Shown here: in pieces, positions 21,254 to 31,642 of the stretch | How the letters are laid out: each line of letters begins with the position of its first letter | Numbering within the stretch: position 1 is the first letter of the stretch | The notes under the pieces: generated by a model | Seen by the model: the letters and a program-made list of their open reading frames with translations, nothing else | Databases searched by the model: none | Told to the model about the DNA's origin: nothing | Position numbers and translations under genes: made by a program | Assembly: GCA_037447655.1 (NCBI GenBank) | Contig: JBBHKE010000372.1 | Location: 1 to 42,492, forward strand | Source: Zygnema cylindricum | Lineage: Eukaryota > Streptophyta > Zygnematophyceae > Zygnematales > Zygnemataceae | DNA: 42,492 bases | Reading direction: 5' to 3'

Positions 21254-22191
21254 ATGGGCCCCACTCTACGTTACTAATATTTAATGTAACAGGCTTCATA
21301 TACTGGGAAAGTATGATGATACGAGCTCTATGCGAAAAAAGGTACTGGGGGATAGTGAGAAGACGGTTGGGGCGTCCATCAAGTCTTAGAATCCCTCTAG
21401 GGTTTAGAGGAAGCAGATTCACCAAGAAAGAGGATCCACCTTCAACGGAGGAAACAAAAGAATGAGAGGTGGTGGATAAAGGAAAGGAGAAGGAGGAGAC
21501 CACACCAATAGCAACTGGTTCGGCATTCATGTCACTTGTTTCGAGGAACAAAGAGAATGATACTCAAACCTGGGACTTCAACAATATGGCGGCAAAGCAC
21601 TTCATCCTATGCCATCTCACTGAAGGACTTGCATGTCCTCATTTGCAGGTAGAAAGGGCATCCGATCTTTAGATGGCTCTCATAGAGATGTACCGAAGTG
21701 GTACGATTCAGCAACAACAGTTGGTTGATCACAAAGTTAAGGAGTATGTATACAAAGGGGGGAAGATGTTGGATTTTTGCAATGAGCTTGCTACACTCTT
21801 CATGGAGCTAGAGAGTGCGGGGAAAGATTTTAGTGAAAAAGAAAAGGTTAACTGTTTACTGATGAAGTTACCCGATGAGTTCGAGAACATAGTCAACCGT
21901 GTGTAGGACTTGCCAGACTCAAGGTGGATATGGAACTCACTGCTAGAGATGATTCTCGTTCGAGAGCATACGATTGAGATCCGAAGGAGAGGAAAGAGTG
22001 GCCAAGCCTTGGCAACAGCGACTGATTGGAGGAACAAGGATTCTCGGAAACCAGTCGAAAACTATGGGGGTAGGGAGCAGAAAAAACAACCTGAAGAGTT
22101 CAAACCAAGGGCTCCCAAAGGTTTATGTCATTTTTGTAAGAAACCGAGGCACTATATGGCAGAGTGCACTGAGCTAACCGAGCTTGGTTAA
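21254..22191 (+). pseudogene. Copia C gag
   Basis: The original start is probably ATG 21254 (MGP..., as in family A), followed by a shift into VTGFIYWESMMIRALCEKRY. Stops lie at 21463, 21670 and 21904. The body includes KGGKMLDFCNELATLFMELE and LLMKLPDEFENIVNRV. The zinc knuckle is CHFCKKPRHYMAEC (22126-22167), with R for the usual G before H. A TAA follows shortly after. Confidence 0.85.
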
Positions 22192-22289
22192 AAGAGGGGC
22201 AGACCGGTGGTACCCTGAGAGGAAAGAAAAAGGCCCTTGTCACACAGGTACTTGAGGCTGAATCCGAAGACGAGGACAATGAGCTCCTT

Positions 22290-22709
22290 TTGATTGAGGA
22301 GTTGGAGGCGAAAAATGAGGTCGAAATTCCACGAAGGCAGAAATGTGCTTACGGTGGATTGAAAGGTGAAGCACGCTGGATTGTAGATTCAAGTGCCTCC
22401 ATGCACATGTGTAAGGATAGACACCTGTTCACTAAGATAAGAAAGATTACCAACGTAGAGATAGAGTACGGAGATGGGAGGATAGTCACCACTACTCTTG
22501 TAGGATCAGTAGATCTAAAAGTGTTAGTAGAATGAAAGACATCCATATTAACATTCTCCGATGTATTATTTATTCCGGAGCTGAACAAAAACCTTATCTC
22601 TACATCTCTATTAGATGATAAGGATTTTTTCACTAGCACTAGGGAAGGAGTCTTTACTGCTAGTTTTGATGAGGATGTCTATTTCATTGCTGAGAAAGGT
22701 AGCCATGGG
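22290..22709 (+). pseudogene. Copia C protease region
   Basis: It reads WIVDSSASMHMCKD. The active-site triplet is DSS (22386-22394) rather than DSG, so catalysis would probably be lost even without the TGA after KVLVE. The sequence ILTFSDVLFIPELNKNLIST follows past that stop. Confidence 0.8.
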
Positions 22710-23600
22710 ATGTTTAGGCTGATCTTAAATAATGAAAAGAAGAAATTTTATTATGTTGGTGTTCATGATATTATGATGTGGCATAAGAGGCTTGGGCATG
22801 TGAATCTAGATAAGTTAAGAGAGATGAAAAAGATGGGAGAAGTGGAAGGGATTCAGTTTAGTGAGAATGATGATATAAGTGATTGTAGTGGATGTGCTCA
22901 AGGTAAACACACAGATTACCCTTTCCTAAAACAACCACCTATAAAGGGGAAAAAATTCTAGATCTAGTACACACAGATATTTGGGGACCAGCTAAAGTGC
23001 CCTCACCGGGGGGGAAGAGATTTATGATGACTATCACTGATGATTGGTCTCGGTATTCCCGAGTGTATTTTTTGAAAAACAAGTCGGAAGCTCAGGATTG
23101 TTTTAGACAATATAAAGCATGGAGCAAAAAACTTCATGAAACTCCAATCAAGAGAATAAAGAGTGACAATGGTGGAGAGTATACTTCTAACCAGTTTGAG
23201 GATTTTCTGAGGGAAGATGGGGTCCAACACCAAAAGACAGTTGCAGAATACCCGGAACAGAATGGGGTAGCTGAGCAATTATATAAGACACTAAGTGATA
23301 GTGCTAGAATTATGTTGTCGGATAAGAAGATAGGAAAAAGGTTCTGGGAAAAAGCAATGAACTGCGCTAATTACCTCAAAAATAGAGTTCTTACCTCAGC
23401 TATAAAAGATCAAACACCTTAAGAGAGATGGACCAGTCGAATACAAGACATATCTTACTTAAAGGTTTTTGGCAGTCAAGTATTCAGTCTAGATACAGAT
23501 CGGTCTAATTGGAAGCTAGATCATAAAGGAAAACCGGGATACTTATTAGGATATGATGAGGATGTTAAAAGATATAGAGTTTATGATATAAAAAAGGGAA
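22710..23600 (+). pseudogene. Copia C integrase
   Basis: The pre-integrase zinc motif is WHKRLGHVNLDKLRE ... CSGCAQGK. A frame break at about 22,961 separates it from the core. The core reads HTDIWGP, then KSDNGGEYTS, then PEQNGVAE. All three acidic residues (Asp, Asp, Glu) are present, with the second Asp and Glu 35 residues apart. A TAA replaces the Tyr codon of the TPYERW motif (about 23,420). Confidence 0.9.
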
Positions 23601-24744
23601 GATATAATCTTAGTAAAGCATCTAGTAGTTATGGATGAAGGAAAGTCTATGGATCCCTTCAAATATACAAAGTCACTAAAAATCAGATTTGAGTCAGAAA
23701 ATTCCGATAACTTTGAGCTCCCTAACTATCCAGGTTTTAGAGAAGATGACATTCTTGAAGATACAAATCAGACCGAAAAGGACTCGGCTGTGGAAACTCG
23801 AGTGACAACTCTACCCGAAGCGGAATACATGGTGGAAATTGATTCGGAATCAAGGGATAGGGGAGAAGCCGAGTTTGTTCGAATGAATCCACGAGAACCA
23901 TCTATCCCAGCCTCAGATTTTGAGCGGGGAAGGAGAAGTAGCAAAAGACTACAAAAAAAACAGGTTAATAACAAGGTAACTAAACTATCTCATCAAGATG
24001 AACCTCAAACTTATGGAGAGGCGATGACTTGTCCAAAAAGAAACCGGTGGAAGACAGCCATCAATGGGGAGATGGCCTCAATTATGGCAGCCGATACTTG
24101 GGAGCTGGTGGATTGTCCACCTCACCGAAAACCAATCGGTTATAAGTGGGTCTTCAAATTAAAACTGAACCCAGATAACACAATCGAGCGCTACAAGGCC
24201 CGATTAGTGGCAAAGGGATTTACACAAAAAGAGGGAATTGACTACGATGAAACCTTTGCCCCAGTGGTCAGATTCCCTCCGTCCGCATACTTCTCAGTTT
24301 AGCAGCAGCGGAAGACATGGAAGTGCATCAGATGGACATCAAGAAAGCCTTTTTGCATGGAGAATTGGAAGAGGAGATCTTCATGCGACAACCCGAATGA
24401 TTTGTGGAGGAAGGAGAGGAGAGTAAGGTATGCAGGCTGATTAAAACTCTTTATGGTTTGAAACAGGCGCCTCGACGATGGAATAACAAGCTTGATGTGT
24501 TTCTTACCGGTCTGGGATATATTCGAATCAGCTCAGATCACTCAATCTATATTTTCGAAGATGAGGAAGGTTTTTTATTTATTGCAATTTATGTTGATGA
24601 TTTGCTTGTTTTAAGTAAATCAATAAAAAAATTAATAAACTGAAAACCGATCTTAAGGGGAGATTTGAAATGAAGGATATGGGGGAAGCAAAATATATTT
24701 TGGGAATTCAAGTAGAGAGACACTGAAAAAGAAAAATTATAAGA
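23601..24744 (+). pseudogene. Copia C reverse transcriptase
   Basis: It starts in the IN-RT linker (MDEGKSMDPFKYTK). It includes YKWVFKLKLNPDN and RLVAKGFTQKEG, then a frameshift in RFPPS (about 24,280), MDIKKAFLHGE (motif A), a TGA inside QPEGF, LYGLKQAPRRW and YVDD (24590-24601). A stop at 24,641 and more breaks to 24,745 follow. Confidence 0.9.
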
Positions 24745-25584
24745 TTGACTCAAAAAGAAGCAATAGGGAACATGCTTGAAAAATTTCAAATGGATAAAGC
24801 TAATAGTTCTACAACTCCAATGGAGTTGAAGAAGAGAAGTGAGGGGAGTAAGGAAGAAGGAGTCTTAGTCTTAGAGGAAAAATTATCTCCTGAAGAACAG
24901 AAGTTCATGCAGACTATTCCTTACAGGCAAATAGTGAGAAGTCTAATCTATTTTATGAATTGTACCCGGCCGGATTTAGCTGCAGCTGTAGGAGTGCTGA
25001 GTAGAAGTCTAAATGCTCCCACTAAGAGGGATTGGGAGGCAGCTAAGAGAGTCCTTAGATATTTGATAGGAACTAGGGATCTATGGTTGCATTTGGGTGG
25101 GGAGAATACTGACATCACTACTTGGAGTGATGCCAGTTATGGTGATGCTCTGATGAGGAGATGCACTTCTGGATATGTATTATATGTGGGTGATGGGGCT
25201 TGCTGTTGGAGTAGCAAACAGCAAAAAGTTATTGCTCAGTCCACCATGGAGGCTGAGTATATGGCCTCTTGCTCTGCTGTAAAAGAATTGATGTGGGTCA
25301 AGTCTTTGCTTGGTGAGCTTGGTCACCTTAAGAGTGGTGTGCATAATTTTTTTTGTGATAATCAGGCAGCAATCGCTATTTCTGCCAATCCTAAACATCA
25401 TTTTAAAGCTAAACACATGGACATTAGAATCAGCTTTGTTAGAGAGAAAGTAGAAAACAAAATAATCAGCTTAGAGTACCGACCAGATAGTGAGATGGTA
25501 GCAGATATGATGACCAAACCTGTGCCTTCCCCTAAGTTAATTTTCTGCAGGGAAAAGTGTGGTCTGAAATTAAAGATTGACTAG
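24745..25584 (+). pseudogene. Copia C RNase H (open)
   Basis: An uninterrupted 279-codon frame contains MNCTRPDLAAAVG, WLHLGGENTDITTWSDASYG (catalytic Asp of SDA), STMEAEYMA and VFCDNQAAIA-like FFCDNQAAIAISANP. It ends MVADMMTKPVPSPK...KLKID and TAG, the normal end of copia pol. This is the only domain in the B-E array still fully open, but it depends on the broken upstream polyprotein. Confidence 0.9.
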
Positions 25585-25597
25585 AAAATAAGGGGAG
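25585..25597 (+). other. Polypurine tract of C
   Basis: AAAATAAGGGGAG lies between the RNase H stop and the LTR start. Confidence 0.85.
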
Positions 25598-26545
25598 TGT
25601 AGAAATTAATGGTCTGTTTTAAGTTTTTTCTAGGTCTGAATAGAAATAAGAAAGAAGCCGAAGCAGTCTACCTCTAACTTCTTTCTCCAACTCTCAAACT
25701 TGTCGCAATCACTGAGAAATTGGAGAGGGAGCTAGAGCCATGGCTACATAGGCTATCCAGAGGTTTACGGGAATTTTATATTAGGGGTTTGTTTGTTTTA
25801 ATTAAAAGGTATGTGCCGGCGGCAAGATTTGATCCTTGTACCTCCCGGCTGGCAGATAGAAATAGTCGTTAGCCTTAGCCGTTTAAGTCTAATAGTAATG
25901 ATACGTGGTATATAGTTTGATAGTTATTTAAATATGTATACTGCGATAAACCATTTAACTGAAATGAATTACGGGATACATAGATCCAGTAATATATAAT
26001 GTACGACTTACGGTACGGACAAAAATCAGTACCGCGCATTTGTTTCGTAAATGAAACAAATACCGCGCATGTATTTATTACGGCTACGATTAAAGCCGAA
26101 TTTAATCGGACGGCCGGGATTAGCGCCGAGATCGCGGAGGAAGATTTCGGCGGTTTGTGGCCATCGCCACATCGGATGACGCGTGGCGAAATTCCGTTGG
26201 ATTGTGGAATCTCCGGAGATTATGGCACCGAATCCGGATTTGACATGTGTCGACATTTTGGCCATGTCGTACAATGTCCGTACATAAAGTACACCGGCAG
26301 CTGTACTTTTGCGTACGGAACTCAATTCTGATTGGTTCCGTACATCAGTAGATAGAGTCTGTGAGAGAGACAGGACTTAGAAAAAATAGAAGATAGGACC
26401 CCCTCTCCCAGAGAGCTTCTGTACAAAAGGTCAACTTTGACCCTCCATAACTTACTGCTCAGGGGAGCAAATTCAGAGATTCTTTTTGCTATCGACTCAA
26501 GGGAGTCTTGTCTTCACAGGGGTGAAGTTGGTCAGAGTTTTTGTC
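25598..26545 (+). repeat. C-type LTR shared by C (3') and D (5')
   Basis: It begins TGTAGAAATT. Landmarks: degenerate tRNA-like segment (25808-25880), GCGCATTTGTTTC/GAAACAAATACCGCGC inverted repeat (about 26,035-26,070), GTAC hairpin (about 26,270-26,320) and inverted W-boxes GGTCAACTTTGACC (26429-26442). The B-type TATAAAT is TACAAAA here, as in the C 5' tail. It is followed directly by a leader, so it also serves as the 5' LTR of D. Confidence 0.85.
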
Positions 26546-26651
26546 TGCCAAAGTGGCAGTTATTTTTGCTTAAACACAAAGGGGTCAGGATTATCCTAGA
26601 GGCTTCTTGGAAGCTGTCCACTCTGAGGACTTATGGAGGTCTCAGAGTTTC

Positions 26652-27742
26652 ATATTTTACCGGTCTGGGATATATCCGTATCAGCTCTCACCATTCTATC
26701 TATATGTTTGAAGATGAGAATGGTGTCATTTTTATTGCAATTTATGTGGATGATGTGCTTGTGTTGAGTAAATCTTTGGAAAAGATCAATAAGTTAAAGA
26801 AAGATCTTAGAAGCAGATTTTATATGAAGGATTTAGGGGAGGGAAGAAATATTTTGGGGATTCAAATGGAGAGAGATAGTGGGAAAAATATTATCAGACT
26901 TACTCAAAAAGAAGCAAAAGGTAATATGCTTGAGAAATTCCAAATGGAAAATGCTAACAGTTGTACCACTCCCATAGACTTGAAAAAAGTAAGTGATGGG
27001 AGTGTAGAAGAAGAGTAATGATCTTAACGATCACATGAGTCCAGAAGAAAGCGAGTTTATGAAGTCTATCCCTTATAGACAGGTTGTAGGAAGTTTAATC
27101 TATTTCATGAATTTTACCAGGCCAAACATAGCGGCAACAGTTGGAGCACTCAGTAGGAGTCTTAATGATCCTAGGAAGAAAGACTGGGAGGCAGCCAAGA
27201 GAGTCATGACATATCTAGTGGGAGCCAGAGAAATATGGTTGCATTTGGGAGGGAAGCACACTGACATCACTACTTGGAGTGATGCCAGTTAAGGGGACGC
27301 ACCTATGAGAAGATGCACTTCTGGGTATGTGTTGTATGTTGGGGAAGGTGCTTGCTGTTGGGGGAGTAAGCAACAAAATGTGGTTGCTCAGTCCACTATG
27401 GAGGCTGAATACATGGCTTCTTGTTCTGTTGTGAAAGAGTTGAAATGGGTCAAGTCCTTGCTGTAAGAACTAGGGTATATGAACGAGGGAGTGCATCAAG
27501 TGTTATGTGATAATCAAGCGGCCATAGCAATTGCAGCTAATCCAAAACATCATTTTAAGGCTAAACATATGGACATAAGATTAAGTTTTGTAAGAGAAAA
27601 AGTTGAGAATAAAATAGTGAATCTTGTATATATAGATCGGATGAGGAAATTGTGGCTGACATGATGACCAAACCTATGCCCTCTCCAAAGTTAAAATATT
27701 TTAGGGAAAAATGTGGATTAAAAGAAAAGTTAAAATTAGACT
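26652..27742 (+). pseudogene. Copia D RT end plus RNase H
   Basis: It reads FTGLGYIRISSHHSIYMFEDENG and YVDDV (YVDD at 26743-26754), then MKDLGEGRNILGIQMER and a TAA at 27,016. RNase H follows with MNFTRPNIAATVG and DITTWSDAS and a TAA replacing the Tyr. Further stops lie at about 27,465 and 27,658. Residues such as EDENGVIFIAIYVDD and GDAPMRRCTSG match B rather than C. Confidence 0.85.
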
Positions 27743-27757
27743 AGAAAATAAGGGGAG
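27743..27757 (+). other. Polypurine tract of D
   Basis: AGAAAATAAGGGGAG lies just before the LTR start TGTCGAAATAAG. Confidence 0.85.
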
Positions 27758-28690
27758 TGTCGAAATAAGTAATTTTTGTTTTATTTTCTAGGTCTAAACT
27801 AAATAGCAGAAACATATAAAGAAAATGTAGGCAGCCTTCCTCCATCTCTTCTCTCTTGCCCCCATACTTCTTGTAGTCATTGAATGAGAGAGAGAGCGAT
27901 GGAGCCATGGCTGCCTCAACTCCATAGAAAGGACTAAAGAGTGACTTAAGTCACTCTGAACAAAAGGTTGAGTCCTGCAGGACTCGAACCCCCAACAGGC
28001 AAAGTGTGGCGTAGCCGTTAGCTCTAACCAGTTTGTCGAAGAAGTCCGTTAGGAGATATAGGGTTTCATTAGTATTTAAACCATTGTATTATACATAAAT
28101 CATTAAACTCAAAAACTATACGGCATGCATAGATACAGTTTTTACAAAGTACGAAGTACTGTACTAATTTGAAATGGATATCGCACATCTTGTTTGGACA
28201 GCGAAACAAATATCGCACAAGTATTTATCACGGCTGAGATTACATTTCGCGTCAAATCTAACGGCGCACATCATCGTCCAAATTCCGGAATGGTCACTTT
28301 GGCATTTAGTGACATGGCATGATCTGGCACCACGTGGAGAGATGACATTCGGTCGCAGGAATTCCGAGGAACGTACGGACGAGTGGAAAATAGACACGCG
28401 TCCGCCTAATGGCCTTGTTGTACACAGGTCGTATTAAAAGTACATCGGCAGTAGTACTTTTATGTACGGTACAGTAATCTGATTGGTTCGTACAGTTAGT
28501 AGATAGGGGTTGTGAGAGAGAGCTAAGACTTAGAAAAATTTGGTAGATGGTCTTCTCTCTCTTTGAGAGGTTGTATAAAATTGGCATTTTTGCCAGCTTA
28601 TTACTTATCGTCTAGTTGGGCGTTTTCAGAGATTCTTTTTCCTACGGACTTAAGGAAGTCCAAGCTTCACAAGGATGCAATTAGATTGTC
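27758..28690 (+). repeat. B-type LTR shared by D (3') and stub E (5')
   Basis: It starts TGTCGAAATAAG. It has the perfect 20 bp palindrome AGAGTGACTTAAGTCACTCT (27938-27957), the tRNA-like segment with B-box (27966-28030), a CACGTGG box, the GTAC hairpin (about 28,428-28,472) and TATAAAA (28574-28580). It is followed by the B-type leader, not by host DNA. Confidence 0.85.
27966..28030 (-). other. tRNA-like segment inside LTR (E copy)
   Basis: This is the best preserved copy. The minus strand reads CTGGTTAGAGC and, about 30 bases later, GGGGTTCGAGTCC (B-box at 27980-27990). A real tRNA would have about 26 bases between these words, and no good anticodon stem is visible. Confidence 0.5.
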
Positions 28691-28800
28691 TGTTTTTTTG
28701 CTTGGGTACCAGTGGTTGTCATTGAAAGTGGGTTAGTTAATAGCTATCTAGAGGCTTCCTGTACTATGTAGTCCAATGGAGGACAGAGAGTTTCAATATT
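28691..28800 (+). mobile_element. Truncated leader and gag start (stub E)
   Basis: It matches the B leader (CAGTGGTTG, GGGTTAGTTAA, AGAGGCTTCCTGTA) up to ATGGAGGACA at about 28,775-28,785, the same gag start as B. Similarity then ends abruptly. Confidence 0.8.
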
Positions 28801-28850
28801 TTCGGGAGGGGATCATAGCACGATTAAATCAGTTTGCAGTTTGCAGTTTC

Positions 28851-29112
28851 TGTTAGCAGTTTTTTTGTTTGGTTGGGCAGACGTTCCCCACGTCTTATTG
28901 TGCGATGGACATTTGACACGTGGCAGATTATTATTAGACCGTCACTTAGTAAGTGTGTTTGCTGTAGGCTATTTAGCTGTGTGCTCAAGATTTGCAATCA
29001 CCATTCACAGGAAAGCAAAGACAAAACAAGAATCTAGCTTTATTAATAGGGACAATTTGTCCACTTTTGTTTTACATCCATTGTACTTATATTCTTATAA
29101 TGGGAAGTAACA
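28851..29112 (+). repeat. Possible short solo LTR
   Basis: A 262 bp segment starts TGTTA and ends TAACA, the usual inverted ends of copia LTRs. It contains GACACGTGGCAG (a G-box) and a TATATTCTTATAA stretch near its end. Flanking 5-mers (GTTTC and AAATT) do not match, so a target duplication is missing. Confidence 0.3.
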
Positions 29113-29206
29113 AAATTGTCTGAATTTACTGTGTGTTTGTTTTATCTCTACCCACTCTAAATTCTGATCAAACTGCTTGGTCACTTGTCCTATCTGAGCC
29201 TCGTGT

Positions 29207-29522
29207 TATTCTGCTCCGGAGTCGGAAGTCTGTGGCGCTCAAATTTATCTTTGTCGCTCGTAATGGCCGACCCCGCGTATCAGATCTGTAGCCTCTGGTC
29301 AGAGAGGAGTGTGAATGCCTTGCCTAGGAAGACATTGAAGTCGTATTTGGTCTCGTGGGCGTCTGTGAGATGCAGGTCCTCATTTCAGTCGGGCAGTTGG
29401 CACTTGGAGCCCGCGGTCGTCACGTTGACGCCGCCACTCAGGCCGACGTAGGTTGACGTGATATTGCCTTTGTAGATGAAGCACATGCCCTCATTGCACT
29501 TGCCGCACCCGCTGTTCTGTTG
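29207..29522 (-). pseudogene. Cys-containing reading frame with two stops, unknown
   Basis: The minus strand has one frame of about 105 codons broken only by two TGAs. It reads CGKCNEGMCFIYKGN, GLSGGVNVTTAGSKCQLPD (stop), NEDLHLTDAHETKYDF, LGKAFTLLSDQRLQI (stop). GC content and codon use are unlike the surrounding AT-rich DNA, suggesting a real exon or a recent pseudogene. The Cys and Gly pattern suggests an extracellular protein. I see a faint resemblance to the plant root-cap/LEA-like family but cannot confirm it. Confidence 0.45.
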
Positions 29523-30257
29523 CCGTTCGAATTCCGTTTCCGTTTATGTTTTTGTTTCCGATTATGATTTCGGTTTCAATTGGTTTTGAATCGGATCCCA
29601 AAGCAGCACAAAAGAATGCGTGGTCAGAAACGGTTGAACTTAAACTATTACTCATAACTCAAAAATATCAAGAGTTGGAAAAACACCCAGAATTGTGAAA
29701 GTATTGCGAATAACAAAAATACACAATTGGGATAAAAAAAATACCCAAGATCACAAAAACCCAAAATTAGGAAGATTGGCCCAGACTTAGAAAAACCCAA
29801 AATTGGAAACCCTCAAAATAAATTAAAATTGTTAATTAAAATCTAGAGGGTGTGGTGCTTACACTTTGATAAACTGCCATTAGGTGCACTAGAAATAGTA
29901 TTTGTAGAGGTAGTAGCATCCTGCGGCACCACCAGTCGACTGTACGACTTCGATGGACGAACTCGCCTTCACGAAGGCGGCAGATGAGATCAACTTCGGC
30001 ATCAGAGCTGTGATCACATTGTCTACCAAATATCCGTACTCGCCTAGTTGCAGGGGAATCTGCCATAGGAGTATTTGTTGTTTCATTTATTCTGGTTTTA
30101 TAATGGCTTCTAGTTGGTTTTCGGCTTGATGAGACTTAATGGGAAAGGAATTAATGTTGTATAATTATGAAGAAACGTTTTTTTTCTAAATTAAACGTAT
30201 TTACAACTGATTTCAACACAAATTTTTGTTTAAGATAAACAGGAATGCAAAAAGAGA
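29523..30257. other. Low-complexity and unassigned DNA
   Basis: A TTTCCG-like repeat lies at 29,526-29,580, then A-rich DNA with AAAACCCAAAATTGG-like words repeated several times (29,690-29,830). Two overlapping minus-strand frames at 29,836-30,086 show no domain; either could be an exon belonging with the frame at 29207-29522, which lies downstream on the same strand. Confidence 0.4.
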
Positions 30258-31642
30258 GACGACTGGAGTATAAAAGTTGAGGCACATCGTACCTTCCAGA
30301 ACGACTTTATTCCTCCGAATCGACAACTTCCCGAGATACAAATATCATTATAAAAAGGGTGCCTAGAGGGTCGTTAGTAACGACAGCCCTTGTCACATTT
30401 TTAGGCGACCAAGCAGCCACACTAATTATAGTGGCCAATCCCATCACCAAAAGAAAGCCACAATGAGAAGAAGCCATGGAGTATTGAAGCATATTCGTTC
30501 TCTCGAGGGGAGATGTGAAAGGAGGAATAAGAATGTAAGAGAAGAGAAGATATTTAGTGAAAGAGCGATAGGGAGGGTGACGAGAGTGTAGAGAAAGAGA
30601 GGAGTTCATTGGTGAGTGATGATTCTTGGGAAAAAGCTCTGTGACTTTTTAAGGGAGGAAGATCTTGTGTACAGCTGTCAGTGCGGCCGCCACGTCAGAT
30701 TATTTTTTTGTGCACGATCTTGTCCTGTCTTGTCACTCCATGTCTGCATAATTTTGTCGTTTCCTGGGGCTTGAACGAATCACAGTGTCATATGGTGTTT
30801 GCATTGTTATTCGTTGGAGACTCGCACGGAACGGAGGGATCGTGCGCGCGAATATTTTGGACGACACGCAAATGTTTATAGGGACCTAGTCTGCAGCCGT
30901 TTTTAATATATACTTCAAATACTATTGAAAAATGTAAGGTAATTGGTTGCGTTGGACCCCTCGTATCGAATTTTGCCGTCACATCAAGAACCTGCACGTG
31001 TGGTGATTTTTGTAAGAGACCAATTGACTGTTAAAGTAAAAGCATATACGGCAAGATGGATTTCGATTTCACATGCGCGTATTGGGCGGGTGTTGTTGTT
31101 TTGAAAGCTTTAGTCCTCACTAAGCCTCCTATGTGAGGGGAATGTCTTCTTTGTACTTGGTTTATTTTGTGGAAGCCTGGTTCAATATGTACCAAAATTA
31201 GTGTGACACTGAAGAGCGAGAGAGTACACTGTGTATCACATTAGCGGGACACGCGTCAGCAAACTGAGATGGGACACTTCGATAGACTCGGTTCTACGAC
31301 TCAGATTCACCGAAAGACCGAGGTGTCACGCAAAGTTTCATCTTGGATGAAACTTGTGAAAGATGGACGGCGGAGATTTGCTACTGACGGACGCTGATTA
31401 ACCGGGACCACGTCTATGATTATCCGACGTGTTTTGTGGATTACGGTGTGACGTAACATATCCCTGTTTTGTACATAGGCGTGTTTTATACATAGCCGTG
31501 TTTTGTTTGATTAAGCACTCAGTTTAGATTCATTATGTACGACATACCTTGACATATTCAGGTAACCTCCTCAGCTCAAGTATATTTATTATGGATGCAT
31601 GGTTGATATGCCTTCTTACCTTGGTTAGGTTAGTGAGTGGCT
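30258..31642. repeat. Segmental duplication, copy 1
   Basis: It matches 33517-34903 almost exactly, starting at GACGACTGGAG and running through about 836 bp of flank plus 549 bp of LTR F1. The flank differs by one T in a T run (about 30,705 versus 33,960). The LTR part differs by only a few substitutions. Confidence 0.95.
30307..30477 (-). CDS. Small protein with probable signal peptide, copy 1
   Basis: A 56-residue frame on the minus strand starts at an ATGG in a good context (ATACTCCATGGC). It reads MASSHCGFLLVMGLATII, followed by a short polar middle (SPKNVTRAVVTNDP), a second hydrophobic patch and an acidic end (REVVDSEE). Upstream on the same strand is a CT-rich leader and an A/T box (CTTAAAAAGTC), as expected for a promoter. 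An upstream in-frame ATG at 30609 would extend it to 100 residues, but that extension looks like 5' UTR. No family is recognised; it could be a secreted or membrane micro-protein. An identical copy lies at 33566-33736. Confidence 0.45.
   Translation of the reverse strand: MASSHCGFLLVMGLATIISVAAWSPKNVTRAVVTNDPLGTLFIMIFVSREVVDSEE

Larger units (their letters stand above)
20979..26545 (+). mobile_element. Copia element C
   Basis: Parts: 5' LTR tail only (20979-21142), leader, gag, protease, integrase, RT, RNase H, polypurine tract (25585-25597), full 3' LTR (25598-26545). It is the best preserved of the B/C/D group but has stops in every domain. Its LTR type differs from B in the leader-proximal part and in the TATA region. 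Confidence 0.85.
26546..27757 (+). mobile_element. Copia D body: chimeric, internally deleted
   Basis: A C-type leader (26546-26651) is joined to the last third of a B-type pol. Gag, protease, integrase and most of RT are missing. The junction carries GAGTTTC (26645-26651), a word present at both parent sites, which suggests a microhomology join. It is bounded on the left by a C-type LTR and on the right by a B-type LTR. Confidence 0.85.
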
